The notes: generated from the sequence alone by a model not told the origin. DNA of 64,000 bases from Nocardia sp. XZ_19_385 (GCF_015355755.1 NZ_JACVEE010000001.1:1674001-1738000); one strand, 5' to 3'. Positions 1 to 11,346 are shown, numbered from the stretch's first letter. Numbers and translations: made by a program.

Positions 1-631
1 CGATAGCCAGCGCGTCCAGCAACTGAATGTCCCGCAGCCCGCCGCGCCCGTTCTTCAGATCGGGTTCGGCGCGGTGCGCGATCTCACCGCTGCGCTGCCA
101 GCGCGCTTCGGCCTGGGCGATGATCTCGTCGAACCGGCCGCGGATCCCGGTCCGCCATTCCCGGCGCACCCCGCCGATCAGCAGATTGCTCAGATCCGCG
201 TCACCGACGATGTGCCTGGCCTCGAGCATGCCCATGGCCGCGATCAGGTCGTCGGCGGCCACCCGCAGCGCCTGCGGCACGGTCCGCACACTGTGGTCGA
301 GTTTGATGTGGGCGTCCCAAAGCGGGTACCAGAGCTGGTCGGCGACCTCGGCAACCCGGGCCGGATCGACATTGTCGTGCAGCAGCACCAGATCCAGATC
401 CGAGTACGGCAGCATCTCCTTGCGGCCGAGTCCGCCGACGGCCACCACGGCCAGCCCGCTGTCGGCGGTGATGCCGAGTTCGGCGCCCTTGGTGGTCAGC
501 CACAGTTCGTAGAGATCGACCAGTGCCGCCCGCACCGATTCGGAGTCCAAGCGCGGATTCCGGGGAACGCCCCCGTCGAGCAGTTGTTTCCGTGCCGCGA
601 CCAGTTCGGCCGCTCCATTCGACTGACCCAC
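1..631 (-). CDS. glnD: [Protein-PII] uridylyl/adenylyltransferase GlnD, C-terminal part beyond the window
   Basis: Only the first ~210 residues are present; the gene runs off the left edge. GlnD modifies the PII protein at its T-loop tyrosine in response to glutamine; in actinobacteria the modification is adenylylation (family knowledge). The translation shows the nucleotidyltransferase signature [19 protein letters not shown] near residues 58-76 and, at the edge, [20 protein letters not shown], a hallmark of GlnD. The start chosen is the GTG that begins [10 protein letters not shown], 90 bp after the glnK stop. It is the only plausible start in frame between the two genes, although no strong ribosome-binding site precedes it. 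It is the third gene of the amt-glnK-glnD operon, so it should be co-induced with ammonium uptake. Confidence 0.93.
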   Translation of the reverse strand, partial: MGQSNGAAELVAARKQLLDGGVPRNPRLDSESVRAALVDLYELWLTTKGAELGITADSGLAVVAVGGLGRKEMLPYSDLDLVLLHDNVDPARVAEVADQLWYPLWDAHIKLDHSVRTVPQALRVAADDLIAAMGMLEARHIVGDADLSNLLIGGVRREWRTGIRGRFDEIIAQAEARWQRSGEIAHRAEPDLKNGRGGLRDIQLLDALAI

Positions 632-720
632 AACCCACCACCATCCAATGCGGGCGGCCCCGCCCCTGACCGGGGATAAACCGGTAGGAGCGAGGCCGCC
701 GCTCGATTGTCGTTCTGGCT

Positions 721-2432
<1,712 letters not shown>

Positions 2433-2507
2433 CTTGAAGTCCTCCTCATCTCGGGCCCAGCCGACCAACGGCGATATGGACCTGAACAGAAAGGTTCCTC
2501 ACTCGGT

Positions 2508-2545
2508 GTTTCATCTGGCGTGCCGCGAGGTTTCGCGTGCGTGAA
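2508..2545 (-). promoter_or_regulatory. Predicted GlnR box upstream of amt-glnK-glnD
   Basis: Read on the minus strand the sequence is TTCAC-n6-GAAAC-n6-GCACG-n6-GAAAC: four half-sites at exact 11-base periodicity. This is the layout of the actinobacterial GlnR consensus (gTnAc-n6-GaAAc repeated). Both GAAAC sites are perfect; the two gTnAc-type sites are degenerate. It lies 76 bp upstream of the amt start, where GlnR activates this operon in Streptomyces, mycobacteria and Amycolatopsis. The pattern is seen directly; the regulator is inferred. Confidence 0.7.
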
Positions 2546-2643
2546 CGGATGAGCCAGTTGTGTTGCATCTACGTTTCGTAGTGCCGACCTCTCAGGAAAG
2601 CGCAGGTGTGAGGCTCGGTGAGCGGCAAATGCCCGGTAATCGA

Positions 2644-3978
2644 TCAGCCCAGCAGGGCGTCGACGAACGCACCCGGTTCGAACGGGGCCAGATCGTCCGC
2701 GCCTTCGCCGAGCCCGACCAGCTTCACCGGGACGCCGAGTTCGTGCTGCACCTGGAAGACGATGCCGCCCTTGGCGGTTCCGTCCAGCTTGGTGAGCACG
2801 ACGCCGGTGATGTCCACCACTTCGGCGAAGACCCGGGCCTGCATGAGGCCGTTCTGGCCGATGGTCGCGTCCAGTACGAGCAGCACCTCGTCGACCTCGG
2901 CCTTTTTCTCGATGACGCGCTTGACCTTGCCGAGCTCGTCCATCAGACCGGTCTTGGTGTGCAGGCGGCCGGCGGTGTCGATGAGCACGACGTCCACGCC
3001 GCGATCGATGCCGGCGCTGACCGCGTCGAACGCGACGGCGGCCGGGTCGGCGGCTTCCTTGCCGCGCACGGTCTCCGCGCCGACGCGCTCACCCCAGGTC
3101 TGCAGCTGATCGGCGGCGGCGGCACGGAAGGTGTCGGCCGCGCCGAGCAGCACGCGGCGGCCGTCGGCGACCAGCACGCGGGCGAGTTTGCCTGTGGTGG
3201 TGGTCTTTCCGGTGCCGTTGACGCCGACCACCAGCAGGACCGCGGGGTGGTCGTCGTGCGGCAGGGCGCGCACCGAGCGGTCCAGCTCCGGGCGCAGCGC
3301 TTCGATCAGCACCTTGCGCAAGATGGCGCGGGCCTCTTCAGGGCTGCGCACACTGTGGGCGGCGATCTCCTCGCGCAGGCGGGTGACCACGGCCGCGGTG
3401 CTGGCGGTGCCGAGATCGGCCAGGACCAGGGTGTCCTCGATCTCCTCCCACGAGTCCTCGTCGAGGTCGCCGGCGCCGAGCAGGCCGAGCAGGCTCTTGC
3501 CGACCGCGTTCTGGGAGCAGGCCAGGCGGCCACGCAGGCGGAACAAGCGGCCCTCGGTGGGCTCGATCTCGTCGAGGGTGGGCGCGGGAGCCTCTTCGAC
3601 GACCTCGACAACCTCGACGGATTCGACGACCTCGACAGTCTCGACGGACTCGACGTCGCCGTCCGGCAGCGTGACGTTGGTGATGCCGCGCTTCGGGGCG
3701 TCCCGCGGGATCGCCGCGTCGTCGCCGACGTGCGGCTGGCCTTCGTCATCGGTCCGCTCGAGAGGAACGGGTTCGAGAGTCGCGGTGTCGGTACCGCCCT
3801 GACTGAAGCTGAACCCACCCTGGGCCGTATAACCACCGGACCGGTCGGTCACCTCCTTGTCCGGGGTCGGCGGCGCAAGCGACACCCGGCGTCGCTTGTA
3901 CCGGACGGAACCGGCAACAAGCACCACCAGCAGCAGCGCGGCAATCGCGGCGATCAGAATCCATGCTTCGGCACTCAC
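2644..3978 (-). CDS. ftsY: Signal recognition particle receptor FtsY
   Basis: SRP receptor GTPase (about 444 aa) that delivers SecYEG-bound ribosomes to the membrane. It starts with a single membrane helix (AWILIAAIAALLLVVLVAG), then an acidic A-domain rich in Glu/Val to about residue 140, then the NG domain. The GTPase motifs are GVNGTGKTTTTGKLARVL (G1), DTFRAAAADQL, DTAGRLHTKTGLMDEL and TKLDGTAKGG. The GTG at 3978 (VSAEAW) has AAGGA 8 bases upstream; an in-frame ATG at 3987 directly abuts that same Shine-Dalgarno sequence and is less likely. It sits upstream of amt in the same orientation, but a 211-bp gap with a GlnR box suggests amt has its own promoter. In mycobacteria smc-ftsY are adjacent; here a 3.4-kb block separates them. 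Confidence 0.95.
   Translation of the reverse strand: MSAEAWILIAAIAALLLVVLVAGSVRYKRRRVSLAPPTPDKEVTDRSGGYTAQGGFSFSQGGTDTATLEPVPLERTDDEGQPHVGDDAAIPRDAPKRGITNVTLPDGDVESVETVEVVESVEVVEVVEEAPAPTLDEIEPTEGRLFRLRGRLACSQNAVGKSLLGLLGAGDLDEDSWEEIEDTLVLADLGTASTAAVVTRLREEIAAHSVRSPEEARAILRKVLIEALRPELDRSVRALPHDDHPAVLLVVGVNGTGKTTTTGKLARVLVADGRRVLLGAADTFRAAAADQLQTWGERVGAETVRGKEAADPAAVAFDAVSAGIDRGVDVVLIDTAGRLHTKTGLMDELGKVKRVIEKKAEVDEVLLVLDATIGQNGLMQARVFAEVVDITGVVLTKLDGTAKGGIVFQVQHELGVPVKLVGLGEGADDLAPFEPGAFVDALLG
3594..3656. repeat. Degenerate 9-bp tandem repeat inside ftsY
   Basis: Units of the form gacctcgac / gacgattcga recur about seven times. They encode alternating Val/Glu (minus-strand VESVETVEVVESVEVVEV) in the acidic A-domain of FtsY. 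It is a low-complexity coding repeat prone to slippage, and all unit changes keep frame. Confidence 0.6.
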
Positions 3979-4143
3979 GGGCCCCATCCTTGCAGAACCC
4001 CGACACGCCGCCGACTAGGCACAACCGGACGAGTCCGGCAGCGGCGGCTTGTAGCCAGGCAGAAGCCAGTTGTGCACTGAACACAACCAGCGAGATTTCT
4101 TGTCCTGCGGAACTTCTCGCGAACTGACAATAGGATCGGCAGC

Positions 4144-4533
4144 GTGACTGACCGAAACGTGCTTGGGGGGCCGCTCGAAGAATGCGGCGCCGATCCTCTC
4201 ACCGGCTTCTATCGGGATGGCTGCTGCAGTACCGGCCCGGAGGATCTCGGCAGCCACACCGTCTGCACCGTTGTCACGGCCGAATTCCTGGAGCACCAGG
4301 CCTCCATCGGCAACGACCTGTCCACCCCCCGTCCGGACAACAACTTCCCTGGCCTGCAACCCGGCGACAGATGGTGCGTGGTCGCCGTGCGCTGGTTGCA
4401 CGCCCACGAGGACGGCGTCGCCGCACCGGTTGTGCTGGCCGCCACACATGAGAACGCCCTGGAGGTCATCTCCATGGACATCCTGCGCAAATACGCCGTC
4501 GACGTGCCGGACGACGTAAGCGACCTGCTGTAA
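4144..4533 (+). CDS. DUF2237 family protein
   Basis: A 129-residue protein matching the DUF2237 family almost end to end: NVLGGPLEECGADPLTGFYR, DGCCSTGPEDLGSHTVCTVV, GNDLSTPRP and GDRWCVVAVRW are the family's conserved blocks. The adjacent cysteines in DGCC and the later WC are conserved, but no reaction is established for the family. It starts with GTG directly followed by TDRNVLGGPL. It is a single-gene unit divergent from ftsY and convergent with the TetR gene downstream. Confidence 0.85.
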   Translation: MTDRNVLGGPLEECGADPLTGFYRDGCCSTGPEDLGSHTVCTVVTAEFLEHQASIGNDLSTPRPDNNFPGLQPGDRWCVVAVRWLHAHEDGVAAPVVLAATHENALEVISMDILRKYAVDVPDDVSDLL

Positions 4534-4566
4534 GTCGTAAAGGCCGATTTCCGCGCGTCCTGAGGG

Positions 4567-5340
4567 TCAGCGCGGCGGAAGCGGTTGGGCGGCGCGGCGG
4601 CGGTGTGCCTTCTGGCGGCAGGCCGCCGAGCAGTAGCGGGCTGGGCGGCCGGTTGGCGGGCGGTGGAGTTCGGTGGCGCAGATCGGGCAGCGCGGGCCTT
4701 TTGTTTCGTTACGCGGTGGGGTTTCGTTCTGCGAGTTGGGGTTTGTGGCGGGTTTCGTTACGGGGGTGGTGCGCAGGGCGTCGAGGACCAGGGCGGCGCC
4801 GCGGACGAGGCTGCGGTCGGGACGTTGATGTCGTTGGATGGCAACGCATCCGGTGAAGATGTCGAGGACGTCGGCGAGAGCGATGTCGGGGCGGACCGCG
4901 CCTTGCTGCTGGGCGGCGTCGAGAAGCGCTTCGAGGGCGCGGTGGAAGCGGGCGCCCGCGCTCTGGATCAGGGCGCGGGGCCAGCCGTCATCGGATTGCA
5001 CTATGTCGCAAAGAGCCTGGTTGCCGGGGGTGGAGGCGACTACCTCGGTGCACACGGCGAAGAAGGCGGCGCCGGGGTCCGCGGTGTTCTGGTGTGCGGC
5101 GGCAAAGCGAGCCAACCGGTCGATTCGCTGCTGCATAACCGCTTCCAGCAGATCGGATTTCGTGGGGAAATGCCGGTAGACGGTGCCCGCGCCGACACCG
5201 GCGCGGCGGGCGATCTCGGCCAGTGACACCGAGATTCCGTGTTCGGCGAAGGCCTGCTGCGCGGCGGCCAGGACCAAGGCGCGGTTGCGCCGGGCATCGG
5301 TGCGGGAAACGGGGCCGAGAGCGGTGGATGGAGTGGACAT
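4567..5340 (-). CDS. TetR-family repressor with a C-terminal zinc ribbon
   Basis: A 257-residue one-component regulator. The N-terminal helix-turn-helix is LAEIARRAGVGAGTVYRHFP (about residues 39-58), followed by a ligand-binding region ending near residue 190. After a linker of Asn/Thr/Pro, the last ~45 residues carry CPIC...YCSAAC followed by a basic tail (RQKAHRRR), a treble-clef-like zinc ribbon seen elsewhere in actinobacterial DNA-binding proteins. An upstream in-frame extension exists, but GAAGG lies 10 bases before the ATG at 5340. It is divergent from the NmrA-like reductase, with a 16-bp inverted repeat between them, so it most likely represses that gene and itself. Confidence 0.85.
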   Translation of the reverse strand: MSTPSTALGPVSRTDARRNRALVLAAAQQAFAEHGISVSLAEIARRAGVGAGTVYRHFPTKSDLLEAVMQQRIDRLARFAAAHQNTADPGAAFFAVCTEVVASTPGNQALCDIVQSDDGWPRALIQSAGARFHRALEALLDAAQQQGAVRPDIALADVLDIFTGCVAIQRHQRPDRSLVRGAALVLDALRTTPVTKPATNPNSQNETPPRNETKGPRCPICATELHRPPTGRPARYCSAACRQKAHRRRAAQPLPPR

Positions 5341-5404
5341 TTCGTTACGGCCTTCCGTTTTCGTGCCTGGTTCAGCGGGCCGCACCACCCGTATGGTCCG
5401 GAAG

Positions 5405-5420
5405 CGGGTCGTCCGACCCG
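5405..5420. promoter_or_regulatory. Inverted repeat, candidate TetR operator
   Basis: CGGGTCG-tc-CGACCCG is a perfect 7+2+7 palindrome in the 115-bp region between the divergent tetR and nmrA-like genes. Size, symmetry and position fit a TetR dimer site. Binding is inferred. Confidence 0.5.
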
Positions 5421-5455
5421 ATTGAATCTAGCAGTCTCACAGAAGCAGGCACCGA

Positions 5456-6352
5456 ATGTCCTTCCCGCAGAATCCGATCCTCGTCACCGGCGCCACCGGC
5501 AAGCAGGGCGGCGCCACCGCGCACCGGTTGCTGGCCGCGGGTGTCGCGGTCCGCGCACTGGTCCGCGACCAGAACACCGAGGCCGCACAGGCTTTGGCGG
5601 CCGCCGGGGCCGAACTTGCCCTCGGGGATTTCGACGCACCCGACACCCTCGAAGCCGCGCTCGCCGGGACGCGGGCAGTCTTCGTCGTACCACCCGCCGC
5701 CTACGGAGCAGGGGGCTGGGATCTCGAATTGGAAGCCGGGCGCGGTGAACTCCTGGTGCGCCTCGCCCGCACGGCCGGGGTCGATCAGCTGGTCTTCACC
5801 GGTATCGCCTCGATGGGCAACGACGACAACTGGGGCACCGGCGGCAAGCGCCGCATCGAACAGGCCGTGATTGCCAGCGGCCTGCGCTACACCATCCTGC
5901 GGCCGGTGCGCTTCATGGAGAACTATCTGATGCAGGGCTTCCCGGTGGACGGCATCAACGACGGCGTGCACCGCCACCTCTTCCCCGCCGACCGCCCGCT
6001 GCAGATGATCGCGGTCGCCGACGTCGCCGAATTCGCCGCCCTCGCCTTCGCCGACCCGGACCGTTTCCACGGCCTGACCCTCGAAATCGCCGGTGCGGCA
6101 ATCAAGCCCACCGAGGCCGCGGCACTGATCAGCGAACACATCGGCCAACCGGTGCGCTACGAGGAGCTCACCGAATCCGACGCGGCGGCCATCGGCCCGG
6201 AGATCGCCAATGTCTGGCGTCTGAGCCGCCACACCGGCGGCTGGCACGCCGATATCCACGCCCTGCGCGCCATCCATCCGGGCCTGACGACCCTCGAATC
6301 CTGGCTCACCACAACTGGATCCGCCCAGCTGAAAGCTATCCTCGCGAGCTGA
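5456..6352 (+). CDS. NmrA-like NAD(P)-binding reductase
   Basis: A 298-residue atypical short-chain dehydrogenase of the NmrA/HSCARG type. The Rossmann glycine motif is LVTGATGKQGGATAHRLLAAG at the N-terminus, followed by an acidic/basic loop VRALVRD typical of NADP binders. The classical Tyr-x-x-x-Lys catalytic pair is not evident, so it could be a redox sensor or an isoflavone-reductase-like enzyme rather than a dehydrogenase. GCAGG precedes the ATG at 6-base spacing. Divergent from the zinc-ribbon TetR gene, which probably controls it; the substrate is unknown. Confidence 0.85.
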   Translation: MSFPQNPILVTGATGKQGGATAHRLLAAGVAVRALVRDQNTEAAQALAAAGAELALGDFDAPDTLEAALAGTRAVFVVPPAAYGAGGWDLELEAGRGELLVRLARTAGVDQLVFTGIASMGNDDNWGTGGKRRIEQAVIASGLRYTILRPVRFMENYLMQGFPVDGINDGVHRHLFPADRPLQMIAVADVAEFAALAFADPDRFHGLTLEIAGAAIKPTEAAALISEHIGQPVRYEELTESDAAAIGPEIANVWRLSRHTGGWHADIHALRAIHPGLTTLESWLTTTGSAQLKAILAS

Positions 6353-6422
6353 ACATCCGAACTTGTCGGTGTCTCGTGCGACCATGCGAGCGAGAACAGG
6401 ATCCAAGGCGTGAGGAGTCGGT

Positions 6423-6905
6423 GTGACAACGAGTTTCGGGGATATCGCGGATGACTTCTTCCGGTTCACCGCGGAGGTGGTGTGGTGCACGATCACCACG
6501 GTCGACGGCAACGGCCGGCCGCGGTCCCGGATCCTGCACCCGCTCTGGGAGCAGGTCGACGGCCGTCCGGTGGGCTGGATCGTCACCGGCCGGACCCCGA
6601 TCAAGGTGCGCCACCTGGCCGCCAATCCGGTTGTGGCGTTCTCGTATTGGAGCCCGGCACAAAGTGTGGTGCAGGGCGAGGCCGTCGCGAGCTGGGTCGA
6701 AGACCTGGACACCAAGAAGCACGTCTGGGATCTGTTCATGACCACCCCACCACCGGTCGGCTACGACTTACGGCAGTTCGCGGCACCGAGCCACGACAGC
6801 CCCGACTTCGATATCCTGCGCCTGGATCCCGACCGGGTGCAGGTCCTCGACGGCGCCGACTTCGGCGTGAATTTCACCCCGCGCGTCGCGGTACTGAAGC
6901 TCTGA
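6423..6905 (+). CDS. Pyridoxamine 5'-phosphate oxidase-like flavin/F420-binding protein
   Basis: A 160-residue split-barrel protein. The opening (VVWCTITTVDGNGRPRSRILHP) followed by TGRTPIKVRHLAANPVVAFSY matches the PPOX fold, in which a barrel dimer binds FMN or coenzyme F420. Such proteins are abundant in F420-making actinobacteria. The start is GTG with GAGGAG upstream. It may follow the NmrA gene in a loose transcript (70-bp gap). Cofactor and substrate cannot be read from the sequence. Confidence 0.8.
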   Translation: MTTSFGDIADDFFRFTAEVVWCTITTVDGNGRPRSRILHPLWEQVDGRPVGWIVTGRTPIKVRHLAANPVVAFSYWSPAQSVVQGEAVASWVEDLDTKKHVWDLFMTTPPPVGYDLRQFAAPSHDSPDFDILRLDPDRVQVLDGADFGVNFTPRVAVLKL

Positions 6906-6973
6906 GCTCCTGCCGGATCTACGCCTGCGAAAGCCGCACCGGCACAACGACAGACAGGCGTAGATTCGGTGTG

Positions 6974-7396
6974 ATGGAAGATTTCCTGGCTCAGTACTGC
7001 GCCGCCTCCGCGGCGCGCGATTTCGACACCATGATGAAAGCGGTCGCCCAGGACGCGGTGCTGGTCTCACCACTGTCCGGGCGCGCGGTGTTCCGCGGCC
7101 ACGACGATCTCCGGATCCTGCTCACCGCGGTCTACTCGGCGCTGTCCGACAGCAGCTGGGAAGCCCCGATCGGCACCGGCGACCGTCGAGTCGTCATCGG
7201 GCACGCCAAGATCGGCCCGGTTCAGCTAACCGACGCCATGATCATCGATCTCGACGCCGATGGCCGAATCCGCCGCTTCGGCCCACACCTGCGCCCATGG
7301 CTGGCACTCACCCTCGTGGCCGTGCGACTGCTCCCGACGATGCTCCGCCATCCCGCGGTGATGCGCCGCTCGATGCAAACCCCTGACCGCACGTAG
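6974..7396 (+). CDS. SnoaL/NTF2-like protein
   Basis: A 140-residue protein with the NTF2-like cone pattern: a first helix (FLAQYCAASAARDFDTMMKAV), AQDAVLVSPLSGRAVFRGHDDL, then beta strands ending DLDADGRIRRFGPHLRPW, which is typical of SnoaL-like nuclear-transport-factor-fold proteins. The C-terminus adds a hydrophobic stretch (LALTLVAVRLLPTML) and a basic tail, unusual for the family and possibly membrane-associating. The frame is open far upstream, but that part overlaps the previous gene in another frame; ATG 6974 (or the GTG just before it) is the sensible start. Function unknown. Confidence 0.75.
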   Translation: MEDFLAQYCAASAARDFDTMMKAVAQDAVLVSPLSGRAVFRGHDDLRILLTAVYSALSDSSWEAPIGTGDRRVVIGHAKIGPVQLTDAMIIDLDADGRIRRFGPHLRPWLALTLVAVRLLPTMLRHPAVMRRSMQTPDRT

Positions 7397-7403
7397 CGGT
7401 CAG
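7383..7403. terminator. Hairpin shared by two convergent gene ends
   Basis: CTGACCGC-acgta-GCGGTCAG is a perfect 8-bp stem. It contains the stop codons of both the SnoaL-like gene (plus) and smc (minus). There is no U tract, so it would be a weak or Rho-assisted bidirectional terminator, or an mRNA 3'-end stabiliser. Confidence 0.45.
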
Positions 7404-10400
7404 TTCGCCGCCGCGCCGACGAGGTTCTCGCCGCGCATGCGCTGCGAGATGACCTGGGTGATGCCGTCGCCGCGCATGCTGACGCCGTAGAGGGCGTCGG
7501 CGATCTCCATGGTGGGCTTCTGGTGGGTGATGACGATCAGCTGGCTCTTTTCGCGCAGTTGCTCGAAGAGGCCGATGAGGCGGCGCAGGTTGGTGTCGTC
7601 CAGGGCTGCTTCGACCTCGTCCATGACGTAGAACGGGGAGGGGCGGGCGCGGAAGATGGCGACCAGCAAAGCTACTGCGGTGAGGGATTTTTCGCCGCCG
7701 GAGAGCAGGGACAGGCGCTTGACCTTCTTGCCCGGCGGGCGGGCCTCGACCTCGATGCCGGTGGTGAGCATGTCGGCGGGGTCGGTTAGCACGAGCCGGC
7801 CTTCGCCGCCGGGGAACAGTTTCGCGAAGACACCGACGAATTCGCGTTCCACGTCCTCGTAGGCCTCGGTGAACACCTGCAGAATGCGGGCGTCTACTTC
7901 AGCGACGACGTCCAGGAGGTCCTTGCGGGCGTTCTTGACGTCTTCGAGCTGGGTGGACAGGAAGTTGTAGCGTTCCTCCAGCGCCGCGAACTCTTCCAGC
8001 GCAAGGGGATTCACCTTGCCGAGGGTGGCGAGGTCCTTCTCGGCTCGTTTGGCGCGGCGTTCCTGGGTGGCGCGGTCGTAGGGCATCGCGGTCGGCGCGG
8101 TGACCTGTTCGCCACGTTCCCGGGCCTGGTCGTATTCCTGCCATTCCAGGTCGCTGGCCGGGAGCGGCACGGCGGGCCCGTACTCCTCGATCAGGTCGTT
8201 GAGCGCGATGCCGAACTGCTCGGAGATATTGGCTTCGAGCTGTTCGATGCGCAGGGCCGCTTGGGCTTTGGCGACTTCGTCGCGGTGCACGGCGTCGGTC
8301 AGCTGGGCCAGCTGCGTGGCAAGCGCGCGGACACGTTCCTTGATCTGCTCGACCTGCGCGGCGGCTTCGGTGCGACGGCGCACCAGGTCGTCGCGGCGGG
8401 CACTCGCCTCGGCGACAACCTTTTCCAGTTCGGCGGCGATGCGGGCACCGGCGGCCGCCACGGCCGCGGCCACTTCGGCGGCCTGCCTGCGAGCGGCGTG
8501 CGCGCGTTCGGCGCGGGCGCGGGCTTCCCGTTCGGCGCGGGCGGCGCGGCGCAGCGAATCCGCCTTGCCGCGTACCGATTCCGCGCGTTCCTCGGCGGTG
8601 CGCACGGCCAGGCGCGCTTCCACTTCCATCGAGCGGGCCTCGGCCAGCGCGGCGGCGGCTTCTTCGCGATCGCGGCCCGCGGATTCGGTTCCCGCGGCGG
8701 CCAGCTCGGAATCGTCCTGCTCGACTTCGACGGCGCGCAGCCGGTCTTCCAATTCGGCCAGGGCGGTGAGGGATTCCGTGCGCCCGGCTTCGGCGTCGGC
8801 GCGCTGCTTGGTGAGTCGCTCACTGTCCCCGGTGGCGGCGCGGGCGGCCTGGCCGAGGCGGCCGAGCCGGTCGTAGATCGTCATCAGCGCCTGGTCGGAC
8901 TCGTGCAGGGCGAGCAGCGCCTGGTCGACAGCGTCCTTGCGGTCGGACTGTTCGTCGAGCGCGCCCGACAGGGCGGCTTCCAGTTCCTCGGCGTGGCGTT
9001 GCGCGGCGATCAGGTCGGCTTTGGCGGTGTCGATATCGGCTTGGATCTCCAGTTGACTGGGCGCGCGGTCGGAGCCGCCGAGGATCCAGCCGGAACCGGT
9101 GAGGTCACCCTCGCGGGTGACGACCCGCAGTTCCGGGCGGGCCCGCAGCAGTTCGGTTGCGGCGGAAAGGTTCTCGACCACCGCCACGCCCGCGGTCAAA
9201 GCCGCGATGGCGCCGCGCACCGAGTCCGGGCAGTCCACCACGTCGGCGAGCCAGCGCGCCGAACCCGGCAGCCCACCATCCGGCAGCGGTCCGGCCTTGT
9301 CCGCTCCGAAGACCAGCGCGACCCGTCCCCCATCGGCTTCCTTCAACGAACGCACCGCGGCGTGCGCACTGGCAGCGCCGTCGGCGGCGACCGCGTCGGC
9401 CAGCGGACCCAGTGTCGCGGCCACGGCCGCTTCGAATCCGTTGTGTACGCGCAGCAATCCGGAGAGCGGGCCGAGCAGCCCCTGGGTCTGGTTCTCCACC
9501 AGCCAGGCCGCACCGTCGCGACGCGCCAAACCCATGCTCAGCGCTTCGATCCGCGCGCTCAGCGACGCGACCAGCTTGCTGGCGTCGCGATCCTGTTCGC
9601 GCAGTTCCTTGACCCGCTGATCGGCCAGCTCCAGCGCCTGCACCGCGTGCTCGTGCTGGGCGTCGAGCCCGGCCTCACCGGCATCGAGTTCACCGAGTTC
9701 GCTCTGCACCGTGTCGAATTCGGCCTGCGCGGCCTCCCCGCGGTGCCGGGCCTCGGTGATCGCTCCCGACAGTCGCGCGATCTCCGCGTCCATCGACTGC
9801 GCCTTGGTGCGCAAGGTATCGACCTGCCCCGACAGTCGCGCCAGACCTTCGCGCCGGTCGGCGATCGCGCGCACCGCGGCCAGATGCGCCTGCTCGGCGG
9901 CTTTGGCGGCGTACTCGCGTTCGGCCAGCGCGTCGCGCGCCGCCTCCAGGGTTTCGGCCGCGATCTCCACGGTCTCCCGCAGTTCGGCCTCCTCGGCCTC
10001 CACCCGCGCGGCTTCGGCTTCCAGCTGGTCGGGGTCGCGGCCGGTGCCGACCTGCACTTCGGTATCCAGATGACGCGCCCGATCACCGGCGATCCGGATG
10101 GTCGCGTTCACCCGTTCGGTCAGCGCCGAGAGCTGGAACCAGATCTGTGCCGCCGCCTCCGCGCTCGGGGTCAGCCGCGACAACTGGAATTCCTGCTGCG
10201 CCAGCACCGCGTTGGCGGCGTCGAGCTCGGATTGCACCGTGATGTGCTGCTCGCGCGCGTAGGCCTCTTTACTCTGCTGGCTTTCCAGCTCGCCGCGCCG
10301 CGTCACCAGATCGTCGGCGGCCAAACGCAATCGCGCGTCCCGCAGGTCGGCCTGCACGGTCTGCGCCCGCCGCGCCACTTCGGCCTGCCGGCCGAGCGGC

Positions 10401-11008
10401 TTGAGCTGGCGGCGCAATTCGGTGGTGAGGTCGGTCAGGCGCGCCAGATTCGCCTGCATCGCCTCGAGTTTGCGCACCGCTTTCTCTTTGCGCTTGCGGT
10501 GCTTGAGCACACCGGCGGCCTCCTCGACGAACGCGCGCCGATCCTCCGGGCGCGATTCCAGGATCGCCGAGAGCTGCCCCTGCCCCACGATGACGTGCAT
10601 TTCCCGGCCGATACCGGAGTCACTGAGCAGTTCCTGCACATCCATCAAACGGCAGCTGCTGCCGTTGATCTCGTACTCACCGGCGCCGTCGCGGAACATG
10701 CGCCGGGTGATCGACACCTCGGCGTAGTCGATGGGCAGTGCGCCGTCGGAATTGTCGATGGTCAGCGTGACTTCGGCGCGACCGAGCGGCGCGCGGCCCG
10801 TGGTGCCCGCGAAGATGACGTCCTGCATCTTGCCGCCGCGCAACGCTTTCGCGCCCTGCTCGCCCATCACCCAGGTCAGTGCGTCGACGACATTCGATTT
10901 GCCGGAACCGTTCGGACCGACCACGCAGGTGATCCCGGGTTCGAACCGCAGGGTCGTCGCGGACGCGAAGGACTTGAATCCCTTCAACGTCAGACTCTTC
11001 AAATGCAA
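7400..11008 (-). CDS. smc: Chromosome segregation protein SMC
   Basis: A 1202-residue SMC ATPase, the normal length. Head half 1 has the Walker [15 protein letters not shown]. It is followed by a long coiled coil, the hinge around residues 500-680 ([20 protein letters not shown]), a returning coiled coil, and head half 2 with the ABC signature [19 protein letters not shown] and Walker [15 protein letters not shown]. It acts with ScpA/ScpB in condensing and segregating origins. The start is an unusual TTG (encoding the first residue of [14 protein letters not shown]), with AAAGG 8 bases upstream; the mycobacterial homologue begins at the same position. It is the only gene in its unit here; acyP, its usual upstream neighbour, is 10 kb away. 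Confidence 0.96.
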   Translation of the reverse strand: MHLKSLTLKGFKSFASATTLRFEPGITCVVGPNGSGKSNVVDALTWVMGEQGAKALRGGKMQDVIFAGTTGRAPLGRAEVTLTIDNSDGALPIDYAEVSITRRMFRDGAGEYEINGSSCRLMDVQELLSDSGIGREMHVIVGQGQLSAILESRPEDRRAFVEEAAGVLKHRKRKEKAVRKLEAMQANLARLTDLTTELRRQLKPLGRQAEVARRAQTVQADLRDARLRLAADDLVTRRGELESQQSKEAYAREQHITVQSELDAANAVLAQQEFQLSRLTPSAEAAAQIWFQLSALTERVNATIRIAGDRARHLDTEVQVGTGRDPDQLEAEAARVEAEEAELRETVEIAAETLEAARDALAEREYAAKAAEQAHLAAVRAIADRREGLARLSGQVDTLRTKAQSMDAEIARLSGAITEARHRGEAAQAEFDTVQSELGELDAGEAGLDAQHEHAVQALELADQRVKELREQDRDASKLVASLSARIEALSMGLARRDGAAWLVENQTQGLLGPLSGLLRVHNGFEAAVAATLGPLADAVAADGAASAHAAVRSLKEADGGRVALVFGADKAGPLPDGGLPGSARWLADVVDCPDSVRGAIAALTAGVAVVENLSAATELLRARPELRVVTREGDLTGSGWILGGSDRAPSQLEIQADIDTAKADLIAAQRHAEELEAALSGALDEQSDRKDAVDQALLALHESDQALMTIYDRLGRLGQAARAATGDSERLTKQRADAEAGRTESLTALAELEDRLRAVEVEQDDSELAAAGTESAGRDREEAAAALAEARSMEVEARLAVRTAEERAESVRGKADSLRRAARAEREARARAERAHAARRQAAEVAAAVAAAGARIAAELEKVVAEASARRDDLVRRRTEAAAQVEQIKERVRALATQLAQLTDAVHRDEVAKAQAALRIEQLEANISEQFGIALNDLIEEYGPAVPLPASDLEWQEYDQARERGEQVTAPTAMPYDRATQERRAKRAEKDLATLGKVNPLALEEFAALEERYNFLSTQLEDVKNARKDLLDVVAEVDARILQVFTEAYEDVEREFVGVFAKLFPGGEGRLVLTDPADMLTTGIEVEARPPGKKVKRLSLLSGGEKSLTAVALLVAIFRARPSPFYVMDEVEAALDDTNLRRLIGLFEQLREKSQLIVITHQKPTMEIADALYGVSMRGDGITQVISQRMRGENLVGAAAN

Positions 11009-11346
11009 TTCGACGACCTTTCGGGAGTCGGCATGATCGGGGCGGGCGACCAGCCATGATATCCACCCCGCACCGACCGTCTGGTACGCGGGGAGCGCAT
11101 CACGGGTTCGACGGCGGCGACTCGCACCAGACTATCGAGTTCGCCCGGGCACAGGCACATTTCGGTGTGCGGAAGGTTTGCCGAAACTGGTCAGCTGACA
11201 CATTCAGATTCGATGCCAACCCGTGATCACCAAATCCCGGTACCGGACACCCTGGGCACATACCATCCACCCTGATTTGCCAGCGCACCGTTTGCGACTG
11301 CTTGTCAGGTCGCTCGAAATGGTCAGTCATTCGGGAGTATCCGCCG
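11009..11346. other. Intergenic region between divergent smc and a membrane-protein gene
   Basis: 338 bp with no convincing gene. Short open frames here have no Shine-Dalgarno sequence and no recognisable protein. It should hold the smc promoter (minus) and the promoter of the membrane-protein gene (plus), but I cannot assign clear -10/-35 boxes. Confidence 0.5.

Noticed and set aside
8261..11059. Very long open frame on the plus strand opposite smc
   Set aside because: Antisense of a clear SMC gene. Gly/Arg/Gln/Val-rich composition is the usual high-GC shadow pattern, and there is no family motif.
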